A stretch of DNA of 27,489 nt from JAHHUA01 sp036635475. Its GTDB lineage: Bacteria > Bacillota > Clostridia > Oscillospirales > Ruminococcaceae. The notes beneath the pieces were generated by a model, which was not told where the DNA came from, ran no database searches, and saw only the letters and a list, made by a program, of their open reading frames with translations. Every line of letters starts with the position of its first letter. The stretch's first letter is position 1. Of the stretch, positions 1-7,403 are shown in pieces. The stretch is from assembly GCA_036635475.1 (NCBI GenBank), contig JAVWQH010000028.1:1-27489 (forward strand). The letters run 5' to 3'. A program made the position numbers and the translations under genes.

Positions 1-104
1 GAGGTTATTATAACATCTGCCGTAGGCTTTCCTTAAAATGTTTCAATGTTCTCTCAGTCGTCAAAATCTTAGATTTTGTTCACGACGTGAGGTTATTATA
101 ACAT
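1..104. repeat. 16-bp direct repeat, two copies 88 bp apart
   Basis: The word GAGGTTATTATAACAT occurs at 1–16 and again at 89–104. A near copy with one mismatch (GAGTTTATTATAACAT) lies at 12528–12543. Read on the minus strand each copy carries TGTTATAAT, an extended -10 promoter motif. The DNA between the two left copies holds a hairpin: GTCGT/ACGAC at 57–61/82–86 and AAAATC/GATTTT at 63–68/72–77. Because the window begins exactly with the repeat, this could be the edge of a longer tandem array or simply two promoter cores. One interval cannot separate these options. Confidence 0.5.
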
Positions 105-123
105 ATATTTCGTTTTTCAACAA
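95..123 (-). promoter_or_regulatory. Minus-strand sigma-A-type promoter
   Basis: On the minus strand TTGTTG (118–123) and a perfect TATAAT (95–100) are separated by 17 bp, with an extended TGT before the -10. It would fire leftwards, out of the window, and its transcript would start at the hairpin at 57–86. The target gene lies outside the window. Confidence 0.45.
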
Positions 124-156
124 GATTTATTGAGTAATCATTCAGGAGATGTATTT

Positions 157-825
157 ATGCACAACTTAAATTATCTTTTCTTAATGCTAATTTTTCCGAT
201 TATATTAACAGGTTTTTTATTATTTCCTGCAATCGTTTTTAATAAAAAATCTCTGTTCTTTTTCGTTCCACCTTGTGAGATACTTTTATTTTTAAAATGT
301 ATCTCTCTTGCACTCCCTTGGCATAATGGTAATATTATAAATATGCTTAGATATTACTTTACTGATGATAGGATTATCCACATTCCTGTTATCTTCATTC
401 CTGCTCTGATTTTTTCAATTATCGTTGCCTCTTGTGGAGCTAATAATGCGACAAATTTTCAAGATGAAATGAAGAAAAAGAAAAAAGATAGACTTCAACA
501 ATTATATCGTTCATTAGATTCAATAATTACTCTTCAAGAAACCTTGCGAAGTTTCTCAAAGCCAATTTTATCTGACTTAAATTCATCTGGTAAAAAAGTT
601 GGAGGGTTTGTTTTTGAAAGTTTCGACAACTCACTATTAAATCTTGAGTTTACAAACAATTTTTCTTATAACAATGTTGAACTACTTAAAAATGATGATA
701 AAAATGCAGATTCAAGTGAAAATCCACCTGTTAAAGATATTGATGATGAATTAGCAGAAGATTTAGATTATGAAAACGTTGAAGAAACCACTTTAAATAA
801 TGAGTTTTCAACACAAGGTCTATAA
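157..825 (+). CDS. Hypothetical membrane protein with acidic C-terminal tail
   Basis: I do not recognise this 222-residue protein. ATG at 157 is chosen because GGAG at 145–148 sits 8 nt upstream; the frame stays open back to a TTG at 130 with no ribosome site. The first ~90 residues hold about three hydrophobic segments, the last being HIPVIFIPALIFSIIVASC. A short highly basic run (KKKKKD) follows, as expected for a cytoplasmic positive-inside flank. The remaining ~110 residues are soluble and end in a strongly acidic, low-complexity tail (DDELAEDLDYENVEE). This suggests a membrane-anchored protein with a cytosolic tail, but no catalytic motif is visible. It ends next to a hairpin terminator shared with the convergent gene at 877–1506. 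The gene is probably real given its length, ribosome site and clean ending; its function is unknown. Confidence 0.6.
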   Translation: MHNLNYLFLMLIFPIILTGFLLFPAIVFNKKSLFFFVPPCEILLFLKCISLALPWHNGNIINMLRYYFTDDRIIHIPVIFIPALIFSIIVASCGANNATNFQDEMKKKKKDRLQQLYRSLDSIITLQETLRSFSKPILSDLNSSGKKVGGFVFESFDNSLLNLEFTNNFSYNNVELLKNDDKNADSSENPPVKDIDDELAEDLDYENVEETTLNNEFSTQGL

Positions 826-832
826 AAACATT

Positions 833-859
833 AAAGGGTATTCATTACGAATACCCTTT
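833..859. terminator. Intrinsic terminator between convergent genes
   Basis: AAAGGGTATTC (833–843) pairs perfectly with GAATACCCTTT (849–859) around a 5-nt loop. On the minus strand it is followed by TTTAATGTTTTTA, so it best serves the gene at 877–1506. On the plus strand the tail is only weakly U-rich. Confidence 0.75.
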
Positions 860-876
860 AAACATATGTATTTTAG

Positions 877-1506
877 TTATTTAGCGATTTTCTCTGTAGT
901 AGCTTTAACTACAGCTAAGCTATCAGAAGAAGCTGATTGTGTCTGGGAGCTGCTTTCATCAGTTACAGTTGCATCGTCAGAACTTGATTGTTGAGTTGTT
1001 TCATCAATTGCAGATGAACTTTCACCATTTAACATTTCGCTATTTTCTGTACTGCTTTCGCCGTTTAACATTTCACCATTTTCTGTACTGCTTTCGCCGT
1101 TTTCAAGCATATCGCTTGTCATTCCATCACTGGATTCACTAGCCATTATGTCGTCTTTTTTAGCTGGATTTTGGGATTTATATATCATAAAGCCTGAAAC
1201 TCCAAGTGTTAATACAACTACTAGAAAAATGGCAAGCCTTTGTTTTAAGTTGAATATAGACTCTTTTTCAGGGTCCGGATAAATTAAATTTCCGATAATT
1301 TTTCCGATAATTTTACCCACTATTAAAGCAATAAGAACAACTGCTAAAATCATAATAATAGTTGACAACCATGGTGGCAAACTATCGAGAAATTGCTTTA
1401 CAATATTCACTTTTTCCCCTGTCATTTCTCCGCCGCCCATACCGCCAGACATATCTCCTCCGCCATACATCATTCCCATACCCATTTTCACTAACCCCAT
1501 TTTCAT
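877..1506 (-). CDS. Met/Gly-rich two-TM protein with Ser/Glu repeat tail
   Basis: This is a 209-residue protein of a family I do not recognise. Residues 1–30 are almost wholly Met, Gly and Glu (GMGMMYGGGDMSGGMGGGE). Residues 49–66 and 91–109 are membrane segments, the first running into small-residue spacing (GKIIGKIIG) that favours helix packing. Residues 122–209 are Ser/Glu/Asn-rich low complexity with a 12-residue repeat (GESSTENGEMLN). The tail follows TM2, so if the N-terminus is outside the tail is outside too. The ATG at 1506 has only AGGTG 11 nt upstream; internal Met codons at residues 3, 8, 10 and 12 are alternatives. It is divergent from the DUF2752 gene at 1619. Met-rich stretches sometimes bind copper(I), but nothing else supports that here. 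Confidence 0.6.
   Translation of the reverse strand: MKMGLVKMGMGMMYGGGDMSGGMGGGEMTGEKVNIVKQFLDSLPPWLSTIIMILAVVLIALIVGKIIGKIIGNLIYPDPEKESIFNLKQRLAIFLVVVLTLGVSGFMIYKSQNPAKKDDIMASESSDGMTSDMLENGESSTENGEMLNGESSTENSEMLNGESSSAIDETTQQSSSDDATVTDESSSQTQSASSDSLAVVKATTEKIAK
1028..1099. repeat. 36-bp tandem repeat inside the 877–1506 gene
   Basis: Two adjacent 36-bp units (1028–1063 and 1064–1099) differ at only a few positions and encode the 12-residue unit GESSTENGEMLN / GESSTENSEMLN. A degenerate further piece continues on the C-terminal side. The period is a multiple of three, so copy-number change would keep the frame. Confidence 0.85.
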
Positions 1507-1618
1507 AATTTTATATACACCTATTAAGTGCTAATAATTTAAGATATTCTTGCATCATTTTCATTTTATATCAAATTTATTAAAAAGTAAACACCTATTA
1601 ATACTGTGAGGGAATAAT

Positions 1619-1975
1619 ATGAATAGAAAATTTTCAATAAAACTTGCAAAAATAATATTTTTTATTATAATCTGCTTAGTTTGCGTTATTTTATTAAGTA
1701 AATTCTATGATTGCCCATTTAAAAAATATTTTGGTTTTGATTGTCCCGGTTGTGGTATCACAAGAGCTGCCTATTCCCTTTTAAAGTTTGATTTTATAAG
1801 TGCTTTCAAATATAATCCATCAATATTTGCATTACTTATAATTTTTTCGCTTGCAATATTTGATTATCTATTTGAGAAGTTAACTTATGAAAAAATCAGA
1901 TTATATCTCATTTTAGTCGGTGCAGCTTTGTTCATCACTTGGATTATAAGAATAATATTGCAATTTGCATTATAA
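1619..1975 (+). CDS. DUF2752 family membrane protein
   Basis: This 118-residue protein carries the family hallmark CPFKKYFGFDCPGCGITRA at residues 32–50: a Cys-Pro, then CPGCG and TRA. Three hydrophobic segments (about 10–28, 66–84 and 95–115) flank it. Proteins of this family are small, mostly Clostridial and Bacteroidetes membrane proteins without an assigned biochemical role. The conserved Cys residues (C32, C42, C45) suggest metal or thiol chemistry, which is inference. GAGGGA at 1608–1613 sits 5 nt before the ATG. It is divergent from the Met/Gly-rich gene, with 112 bp between them, and its stop lies 12 bp from the stop of the convergent TVP38 gene, with no terminator visible in that gap. 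Confidence 0.85.
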   Translation: MNRKFSIKLAKIIFFIIICLVCVILLSKFYDCPFKKYFGFDCPGCGITRAAYSLLKFDFISAFKYNPSIFALLIIFSLAIFDYLFEKLTYEKIRLYLILVGAALFITWIIRIILQFAL

Positions 1976-1987
1976 TATTGACAAACT

Positions 1988-2653
1988 TTAATTTTTGCGT
2001 TTAATCTTTTGAAGTGCTTTGTTGCTGAAAAAGCTTATGAAAAACGATATCATAATCAAAATCGCAGCCAAAATAATAATCTCTTTTGAAACACCATTTG
2101 CAAGTCTGTCACCAAAAATTGTATTTATAATCATACTCGGTAACATACCTAATAATGAGCCAATTAAATATTGAAAATAATTCATATGGCGGTTTCCCAT
2201 ATACCAACTTAAAACATCACAAGGCAAAAAGCCTACTGCTCTTGTTAAATATGTGAATATGACTTGATTGTTACATCTATATTGTTCAATTAAGTCTATT
2301 TTTTTGAACTTTTTCTGCAATTTATAAGTCCACTTTTCGCTGCAAATAATCCCGATAAGATATGGTACTGTGACTGCAATAATTGAACCAATAGTGTTAA
2401 TCAACAATGCCATTTTGAGAGAATAAATACTGCCCACAGCAATGTTCAAAACTATTATAGGGAAAAATATTGAAACTGATTTTAAAGCATATAGTGATAT
2501 AATTATCCAAAATGCAATATACAAATTATCGGGTAAATATCCTAGTATATCTTGAACTGTGATGTTGCGAAGCAAAGGAATTATATAGTACAATGCAATA
2601 CAAGCTATAGGTAAAGCCAATATCAGTGACAACATATATTTTTTCTTTTTCAT
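1988..2653 (-). CDS. TVP38/TMEM64 (DedA-like) family membrane protein
   Basis: A polytopic protein of about 221 residues. The order of features matches the TVP38/VTT-domain fold: an N-terminal membrane helix, FFPIIVLNIAVGSIYSLKMA (first re-entrant region), a central polar stretch (KWTYKLQKKFKKID), then TRAVGFLPCDVLSWYMGNR (the F-x-R-x-x-P-x-D-x-x-S-Y-x-x-G-type motif) and two C-terminal helices. Family members are thought to act in lipid scrambling or membrane homeostasis; the substrate here is unknown. I place the start at ATG 2653 (MKKKKYML, with a weak AGGCG 8 nt upstream); an in-frame ATG at 2671 has no ribosome site. It follows cobQ by about 40 bp on the same strand, so it may be the last gene of the cobamide operon or merely read through. 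Confidence 0.75.
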   Translation of the reverse strand: MKKKKYMLSLILALPIACIALYYIIPLLRNITVQDILGYLPDNLYIAFWIIISLYALKSVSIFFPIIVLNIAVGSIYSLKMALLINTIGSIIAVTVPYLIGIICSEKWTYKLQKKFKKIDLIEQYRCNNQVIFTYLTRAVGFLPCDVLSWYMGNRHMNYFQYLIGSLLGMLPSMIINTIFGDRLANGVSKEIIILAAILIMISFFISFFSNKALQKIKRKN

Positions 2654-2695
2654 ATTAAAATCGCCTACCATTTAAAATATGTTTTTACCGCTAAT

Positions 2696-4210
2696 TTAAA
2701 ATTCTTCTTTATTAAGTATTTTATATATTTTGTCCATATCAAGACTATTTCTAACGCTGTCTGCTAAAATATCGTACTGACTTTCTTTATATGCTTTTAT
2801 GTCAATTGCTTGAACTTCTGAGGCGTCAAGACCTTTTTTGTTGAAGAGGATTTTAACTATAGCTTTTGTGACTTCTTCTTTGTCAAAAATTCCATGCACA
2901 TATGTGCCACAAACATTGTTTTTAACTGCACCGTCAAAATGTTTACTGCTACCGCCTGCAATTTCTTTAATGCTTGTCAAGTTTTCAGCCTCATTCAGAA
3001 TAGTCGTTTTACCCATATGAATTTCGTAGCCTTCAAGTGCAATTTCGCTTAAAGATGATAATTCACCATTGATTTTTCTAAAATTGCCCTCTACCCTTGT
3101 TCTTACTTTTTGACTTTCAAATATTGTTTGTGTAGGCAATAAACCAATGCCTTTTAGCTCTCCGCCATGCTCAATTCCATCTGGGTCATAAAGCATTTCA
3201 CCAAGCATTTGATATCCACCGCATATTCCAAAAACAATTGTGCCTTTGTCCGCAGCTTTCAAAATTGATGTTTCTAATCCGCTCTCTCTCAGCCAAATTA
3301 AATCTTCCATTGTGTTTTTTGTTCCGGGCAAAACTATCATATCGGGATTTCCTAATTCTCGAACAGTTTTAACGTATCTCAAGCTTACTCCTGGAATATA
3401 TTCAAGTGGGTTAATGTCTGTGAAATTTGCTATTCTAGGCAAACGCATTACTGCAATATCAACTACATCAGCCACTGAATTATTCACAAGTCTGTCACTT
3501 AAACTGTCCTCGTCATCTATGTCCAGATGAAGATATGGCAAAACGCCAATGACAGGCTTATTTGTTATGTCCTCAATCATTTTAAGTCCTGGTTCAAGAA
3601 TTTTTAAGTCCCCTCTGAACTTATTAATCACCATACCTTTAACAATGTCTTTTTCGTCATCATCAAGCAGCATAATTGTTCCGGCAAGTGACGCAAAAAC
3701 TCCACCTCTGTCGATATCTGCTACAATAATAACAGGTGCATTCGCCATTTTTGCCATTCCCATATTAACAATATCGTTTTCTTTTAAATTTATTTCAGCA
3801 GGACTTCCTGCTCCCTCGATTACGATTATATCGTAGTTTTCGTCTAGTTTTTTATATGCTTTTAGTACATCTTCCGAAAACTTCTTTTTGCATTGATGAT
3901 ATTCCTTAGCACTCATATTGCAAAGAACTTCACCATTTATTATAACTTGCGAACCTGTGTCGTTAGTTGGCTTTAAAAGTATTGGATTCATCTCAACTGT
4001 TGGCTCAATTCCCGCAGCTTCAGCCTGCATAACCTGTGCTCTGCCCATCTCAAAACCATCTTTTGTTATATATGAATTTAGTGCCATATTCTGAGATTTA
4101 AAAGGTGCAACCTTATATCCATCTTGCTTAAATACTCGGCATAAACCCGCTGTCAACAAGCTTTTTCCGGCATTTGAAGTTGTACCTTGAACCATAATAA
4201 CCTTAGCCAT
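2696..4210 (-). CDS. cobQ: Cobyric acid synthase (glutamine-hydrolysing)
   Basis: CobQ/CbiP amidates the b, d, e and g side chains of adenosylcobyrinic acid a,c-diamide, using glutamine and ATP, to give adenosylcobyric acid. The 504-residue length is normal for the family. The N-terminal dethiobiotin-synthetase-like ATPase starts MVQGTTSNAGKS with the P-loop at about 9–17, followed by PFKSQNMALNS (37–46) and MNPILLKP (74–81). The C-terminal class-I-like amidotransferase domain has the catalytic Cys at 330 in FGICGGYQMLG and the His at 439 in GTYVHGIFD. GAGGA lies 7 nt before the ATG, and the upstream ApgM-like gene ends 3 nt away, which implies translational coupling. It is the only enzyme here acting on the corrin ring itself; the others build the nucleotide loop. 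Confidence 0.97.
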   Translation of the reverse strand: MAKVIMVQGTTSNAGKSLLTAGLCRVFKQDGYKVAPFKSQNMALNSYITKDGFEMGRAQVMQAEAAGIEPTVEMNPILLKPTNDTGSQVIINGEVLCNMSAKEYHQCKKKFSEDVLKAYKKLDENYDIIVIEGAGSPAEINLKENDIVNMGMAKMANAPVIIVADIDRGGVFASLAGTIMLLDDDEKDIVKGMVINKFRGDLKILEPGLKMIEDITNKPVIGVLPYLHLDIDDEDSLSDRLVNNSVADVVDIAVMRLPRIANFTDINPLEYIPGVSLRYVKTVRELGNPDMIVLPGTKNTMEDLIWLRESGLETSILKAADKGTIVFGICGGYQMLGEMLYDPDGIEHGGELKGIGLLPTQTIFESQKVRTRVEGNFRKINGELSSLSEIALEGYEIHMGKTTILNEAENLTSIKEIAGGSSKHFDGAVKNNVCGTYVHGIFDKEEVTKAIVKILFNKKGLDASEVQAIDIKAYKESQYDILADSVRNSLDMDKIYKILNKEEF

Positions 4211-4213
4211 TTA

Positions 4214-5347
4214 TTATTCCTCACATTCGTTCAATAGTTTTATTGCATTTATTCCGCTTAACACTTTGTTAAAGCAAACTTTCTGATCGCCTTTTTTATA
4301 TAGCCAAAACGGCGGATAATCCTCGATATGTGCCCCTGTTGCTGAACTTGTTCCATGGTCTGAACATATTAAAATTTTATCACTATCATCAATATTTTCA
4401 ATGATTTTTCTTATCAGCAAGTCATCTATTTTTTCAAGAAACTCTAATTTTTCATCAAAATTTCTTCTATGTGCAATTTCATCTGTTGCGTTGATATGTA
4501 CTATGATATTTTCATAGTCATTTTTATTACTGACAGCATAATTCGCTTTATTTTCAAGGCTTGTGTTGCTGTCGCCTGTCATAGTTTCATCAGTTAAAAC
4601 ATCAAGACATAAAGCTTTACCAATGCCTTTTGCAATTTGAGTTCCCACAATCAAAGCCGTTTTTTTATCGCTTAATTCAGAAAATTTTGGAAATTTCGTC
4701 TTATAACTTGCTCCCCAAAAACTTAAGCAATAATCATATTTCAATTTTCCCATTTCTTTATCCGATATTTTTCTGCTTAACTTGATGATATCCAATAATT
4801 TTTTAGCTATTGTGTTTCCTAACGGCAACAATTCATCAAAGTTTTTACCTATATTTTGATGTGGCGGAAAAAGTTTTAAGCTATCTTTCAGCAGTTTTGA
4901 ATTTTTCAAAACAACTATTCCCTTATAGTCGCCGACATAATAAATTTTTATTTCTTCGCAATTTATTTCTTTTATGACACTTTCAAATATTACTTTTATT
5001 TGCTCATTAGACAATTTATATCCGCTTGTTGAAATAAGTTTTTCTTGTTCTAATGTAACTAAATTACATCGTAAAATCAAGTCATTATTCTCAATTGGAA
5101 TGTTCTCCGCTAAAGCTTCAAAATAGGCTCTACCGCCATTTATTGACGATAAATCAACTCCAAGCAAAGTTGAAATGCAAGTAAAACTATCAATCGGCAT
5201 ATTCACAACTGAATTATCAAAAACTCCTTGCTTGCTATGTGATATTATCTGGGAAAAGTATGGCAAACTATTGATTTTTTCATTCAATCTATGAGAATAT
5301 GACTGGTCTTCACCCAATCCGTCAATTATTATCATATAATTTGCCAT
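4214..5347 (-). CDS. ApgM-like alkaline-phosphatase-superfamily protein in cobamide operon
   Basis: The 377-residue protein matches the archaeal-type cofactor-independent phosphoglycerate mutase (ApgM) family. Metal ligand D9 is in IIIDGLGED. DSFTCISTLLG (about 53–63) has Ser at the phospho-acceptor position (GSDTAHLSILG in typical ApgM), followed by GGRAYFEA and LILRCNLVT. The second metal half-site is VHINATDEIAH (about 284–294), then ICSDHGT and GAH (about 329–341). A true glycolytic mutase is unlikely inside a cobamide operon. It lies 15 nt after cobD and 3 nt before cobQ, with a GAGGT ribosome site. Possible roles are phosphotransfer or kinase activity making L-threonine O-3-phosphate for CobD, or a second alpha-ribazole-phosphate phosphatase. 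The family is sure; the function is inference. DTA in the ApgM motif is replaced by FTC, so the acceptor pocket differs from bona fide mutases. Confidence 0.8.
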   Translation of the reverse strand: MANYMIIIDGLGEDQSYSHRLNEKINSLPYFSQIISHSKQGVFDNSVVNMPIDSFTCISTLLGVDLSSINGGRAYFEALAENIPIENNDLILRCNLVTLEQEKLISTSGYKLSNEQIKVIFESVIKEINCEEIKIYYVGDYKGIVVLKNSKLLKDSLKLFPPHQNIGKNFDELLPLGNTIAKKLLDIIKLSRKISDKEMGKLKYDYCLSFWGASYKTKFPKFSELSDKKTALIVGTQIAKGIGKALCLDVLTDETMTGDSNTSLENKANYAVSNKNDYENIIVHINATDEIAHRRNFDEKLEFLEKIDDLLIRKIIENIDDSDKILICSDHGTSSATGAHIEDYPPFWLYKKGDQKVCFNKVLSGINAIKLLNECEE

Positions 5348-5362
5348 CTTTTTACCTCGTTT

Positions 5363-6421
5363 TCATTTCAATATTTTCCCCAGTGTTTCAATTAAAAATT
5401 CGTTATCGACTTTTGTTTTCACAGCTATTCTATAGTAGTTTTTATTTAGTCCAACATAATTATCGCAACTTCTTATCAGTATTCCGTATTTTTCCAGTTC
5501 TGATTTAATCTTGACATTGAAGTTGTTCTTGAAAAAAATATAATTTGCTGATGAATTAAAAACTGTAAAGCCCATATTTCTCAAGCTTTTTTTCAAATAT
5601 TCACGTTCATTTTTAACATAATTTAATGTTCCAACAATATAGTTATCCTCAGAAAGTGCGGCTATTCCAGCCTCTTGTGCAAAAACCGATACTGACCAAG
5701 CTTGTCCAACATCATTAATTTTGTCAATTAAATCTGCATTTGAACTCATTCCAAAACCTAATCTAACCCCAGGTATTGCATAAATTTTAGTGAATGCTCT
5801 TAGGATAAACAAATTCTTGTGATTTTCTAATTCATTTTTCAACGTGTGGCTATGTCCGTCATCTAAAAAGTCATTAAAGCACTCATCAACAACTAAAATA
5901 CTGCCATTAATTTTGCATTTATCAAGTATTTGAACCATTATTTTTGTGTCAGCAATTATTCCTGTAGGATTGTTGGGATTGCAAATAAAAACAACATCAA
6001 TTTCTTTTGTAATGCAATCAAGTATTTCCTCGGTTATAGAAAATTCAGTACTTTCTTTAAGCCGAAAGTACTCAACTTCACATTCAATAGTTTTTAATGC
6101 AAGCTCATATTCACTGAATGTGGGAGCTAAAATCAATGCCTTCTTTGGCTTTGCTGCAATAACAAATCTATATATTAAATCTGCTGCACCATTTCCCATC
6201 ACAAAATAATCCTGGGGAATATTCTCTTTTTTTGCCAATGATTTTGTAAGTTCTCGACAAAGCGGGTCAGGATAAGACTCCACCATATCAACTGCATTAT
6301 GTAGTGCTTCTTTGACTTTTTGCGGAATCCCCAAAGGATTTATGTTAGCCGAAAAGTCAATAATTCTATCGTGTTTCCCTATTTGAGAGTAAATATCTCC
6401 ACCATGAATAATTTTTTTCAT
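5363..6421 (-). CDS. cobD: L-threonine-O-3-phosphate decarboxylase
   Basis: This PLP enzyme makes (R)-1-amino-2-propanol O-2-phosphate, the linker of the nucleotide loop, from L-threonine phosphate. The 352 residues follow the class I/II aminotransferase fold: HGGDIYSQ and DFSANINPLG at the N-terminus (typical of CobD and histidinol-phosphate aminotransferase relatives), GNGAADLIYR (76–85), CNPNNPTG (147–154), DE at 179–180, and the Schiff-base lysine K212 in RAFTKIYAIPGVRLGFG. The N-terminal HGG motif and the operon favour CobD over HisC. AGAGGATAAT precedes the ATG, and the start lies 1 nt from the end of cbiB. The name follows Salmonella usage; Pseudomonas 'cobD' means CbiB. Confidence 0.93.
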   Translation of the reverse strand: MKKIIHGGDIYSQIGKHDRIIDFSANINPLGIPQKVKEALHNAVDMVESYPDPLCRELTKSLAKKENIPQDYFVMGNGAADLIYRFVIAAKPKKALILAPTFSEYELALKTIECEVEYFRLKESTEFSITEEILDCITKEIDVVFICNPNNPTGIIADTKIMVQILDKCKINGSILVVDECFNDFLDDGHSHTLKNELENHKNLFILRAFTKIYAIPGVRLGFGMSSNADLIDKINDVGQAWSVSVFAQEAGIAALSEDNYIVGTLNYVKNEREYLKKSLRNMGFTVFNSSANYIFFKNNFNVKIKSELEKYGILIRSCDNYVGLNKNYYRIAVKTKVDNEFLIETLGKILK

Positions 6422-6422
6422 A

Positions 6423-7385
6423 TTATCCTCTTGTAATCAACAAATTTATCAATGAAACTACAATAATTCCCACTATTGCTGTTGCATATAAAAGTCTGTT
6501 TGCGAGCTTTATATCCTCGAAACAAACAGGTCTGTTGTTGTCACCAATTGTAGGCTTTTTATGTATTTTGCCGAAATAATACGCATCTCCGGCAAGCATT
6601 ATATTCAATGCTCCTGCGCATACTGCCTCTGTTTGTGCGCTGTTGGGACTTTCGTGATTGTATCTGTCACGTTTAAATATCTTAAAAGCATTTTTCCAAT
6701 CTAATCCTATAAAAAATGATGCTATTATCATAAAAATTGCTGACAATCTTGATGGTATATAATTTACAATATCATCAAGTTTAGCGGCAAATCTTCCAAA
6801 ATACATATATTTTTCGTTTTTATAAGCAATCATAGAATCCATTGTATTTATTGCTTTATACAAAAAGCCGAATGGTGCTCCTCCAATTGCAAGAAAAATC
6901 AATGGTGCTATAACTCCGTCAGATGTGTTTTCTGCAACTGTTTCAACCGCCGCTTTGGCAATTTGAACATCGCTCAGATTAGCTGTATCTCTTCCGACAA
7001 TCATAGAAACTGCATATCTTGCCTTTTCAACGTCGCCGTCTTTGAGTGGATAGTAAACTTTCATACTCTCTGTTTTAAGGGATTTTGTTGCCAAAACAAG
7101 ATAGCATAAAATACTTTCTATTGCAAAACCAACATAAATATTGATTGAATTTGCTATTTTAATTGTTGCAAAAGTTACGGAAAACGTTATTGTACTCACA
7201 AATAAAACCGTCAATACACCTGCGAATAATTCCCCTTTGTTGCTTTTAGGACACAATTTCCTAGTGAATTTTTCTGATACTTCAATAAGCTTTCCTATTG
7301 CACGAATTGGGTGAAACGAATATTGTGGGTCACCAAAAATCAAATCCAAAATAAAACCGGCTATAACTGCATATATAAACTTCAT
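6423..7385 (-). CDS. cbiB: Adenosylcobinamide-phosphate synthase
   Basis: This membrane enzyme couples aminopropanol phosphate to adenosylcobyric acid. It has about 320 residues, normal for CbiB. Family signatures are DLIFGDPQYSFHPIRAIG near the N-terminus, AAVETVAENTSDGVIAPLI in the middle, YKAINTMDSMIAYKNEKY, DDIVNYIPSRLSA, and the late NHESPNSAQTEAVCAGALN. Several hydrophobic helices are spread through the chain. I choose ATG 7385 because GGAG lies 6 nt upstream; an in-frame TTG at 7397 is possible but has no ribosome site. The start lies about 20 nt after cobC and the end touches cobD, placing it between the maker of its substrate and the enzymes that use its product. Confidence 0.95.
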   Translation of the reverse strand: MKFIYAVIAGFILDLIFGDPQYSFHPIRAIGKLIEVSEKFTRKLCPKSNKGELFAGVLTVLFVSTITFSVTFATIKIANSINIYVGFAIESILCYLVLATKSLKTESMKVYYPLKDGDVEKARYAVSMIVGRDTANLSDVQIAKAAVETVAENTSDGVIAPLIFLAIGGAPFGFLYKAINTMDSMIAYKNEKYMYFGRFAAKLDDIVNYIPSRLSAIFMIIASFFIGLDWKNAFKIFKRDRYNHESPNSAQTEAVCAGALNIMLAGDAYYFGKIHKKPTIGDNNRPVCFEDIKLANRLLYATAIVGIIVVSLINLLITRG

Positions 7386-7403
7386 ATTAAGCTCCAATTT
7401 TCA

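Noticed and set aside
1..104. CRISPR array at the left edge
   Set aside because: Only two copies of a 16-bp word with a 72-bp gap are present. Repeat and spacer lengths do not fit CRISPR, and no cas gene is near.
800..1142. Plus-strand open frames across the Ser/Glu-repeat gene
   Set aside because: They mirror the low-complexity minus-strand repeats, overlap the terminator at 833–859 and lack ribosome sites.
2838..3836. Several 60–96-residue plus-strand frames inside cobQ
   Set aside because: They are antisense to a well-conserved enzyme and have Ser/Ile-rich composition typical of reverse-strand translation.
4214..5347. Straight annotation as glycolytic phosphoglycerate mutase
   Set aside because: The family match is real, but the residues around the phospho-acceptor Ser differ and the gene is locked between cobD and cobQ, so the glycolytic name would mislead.
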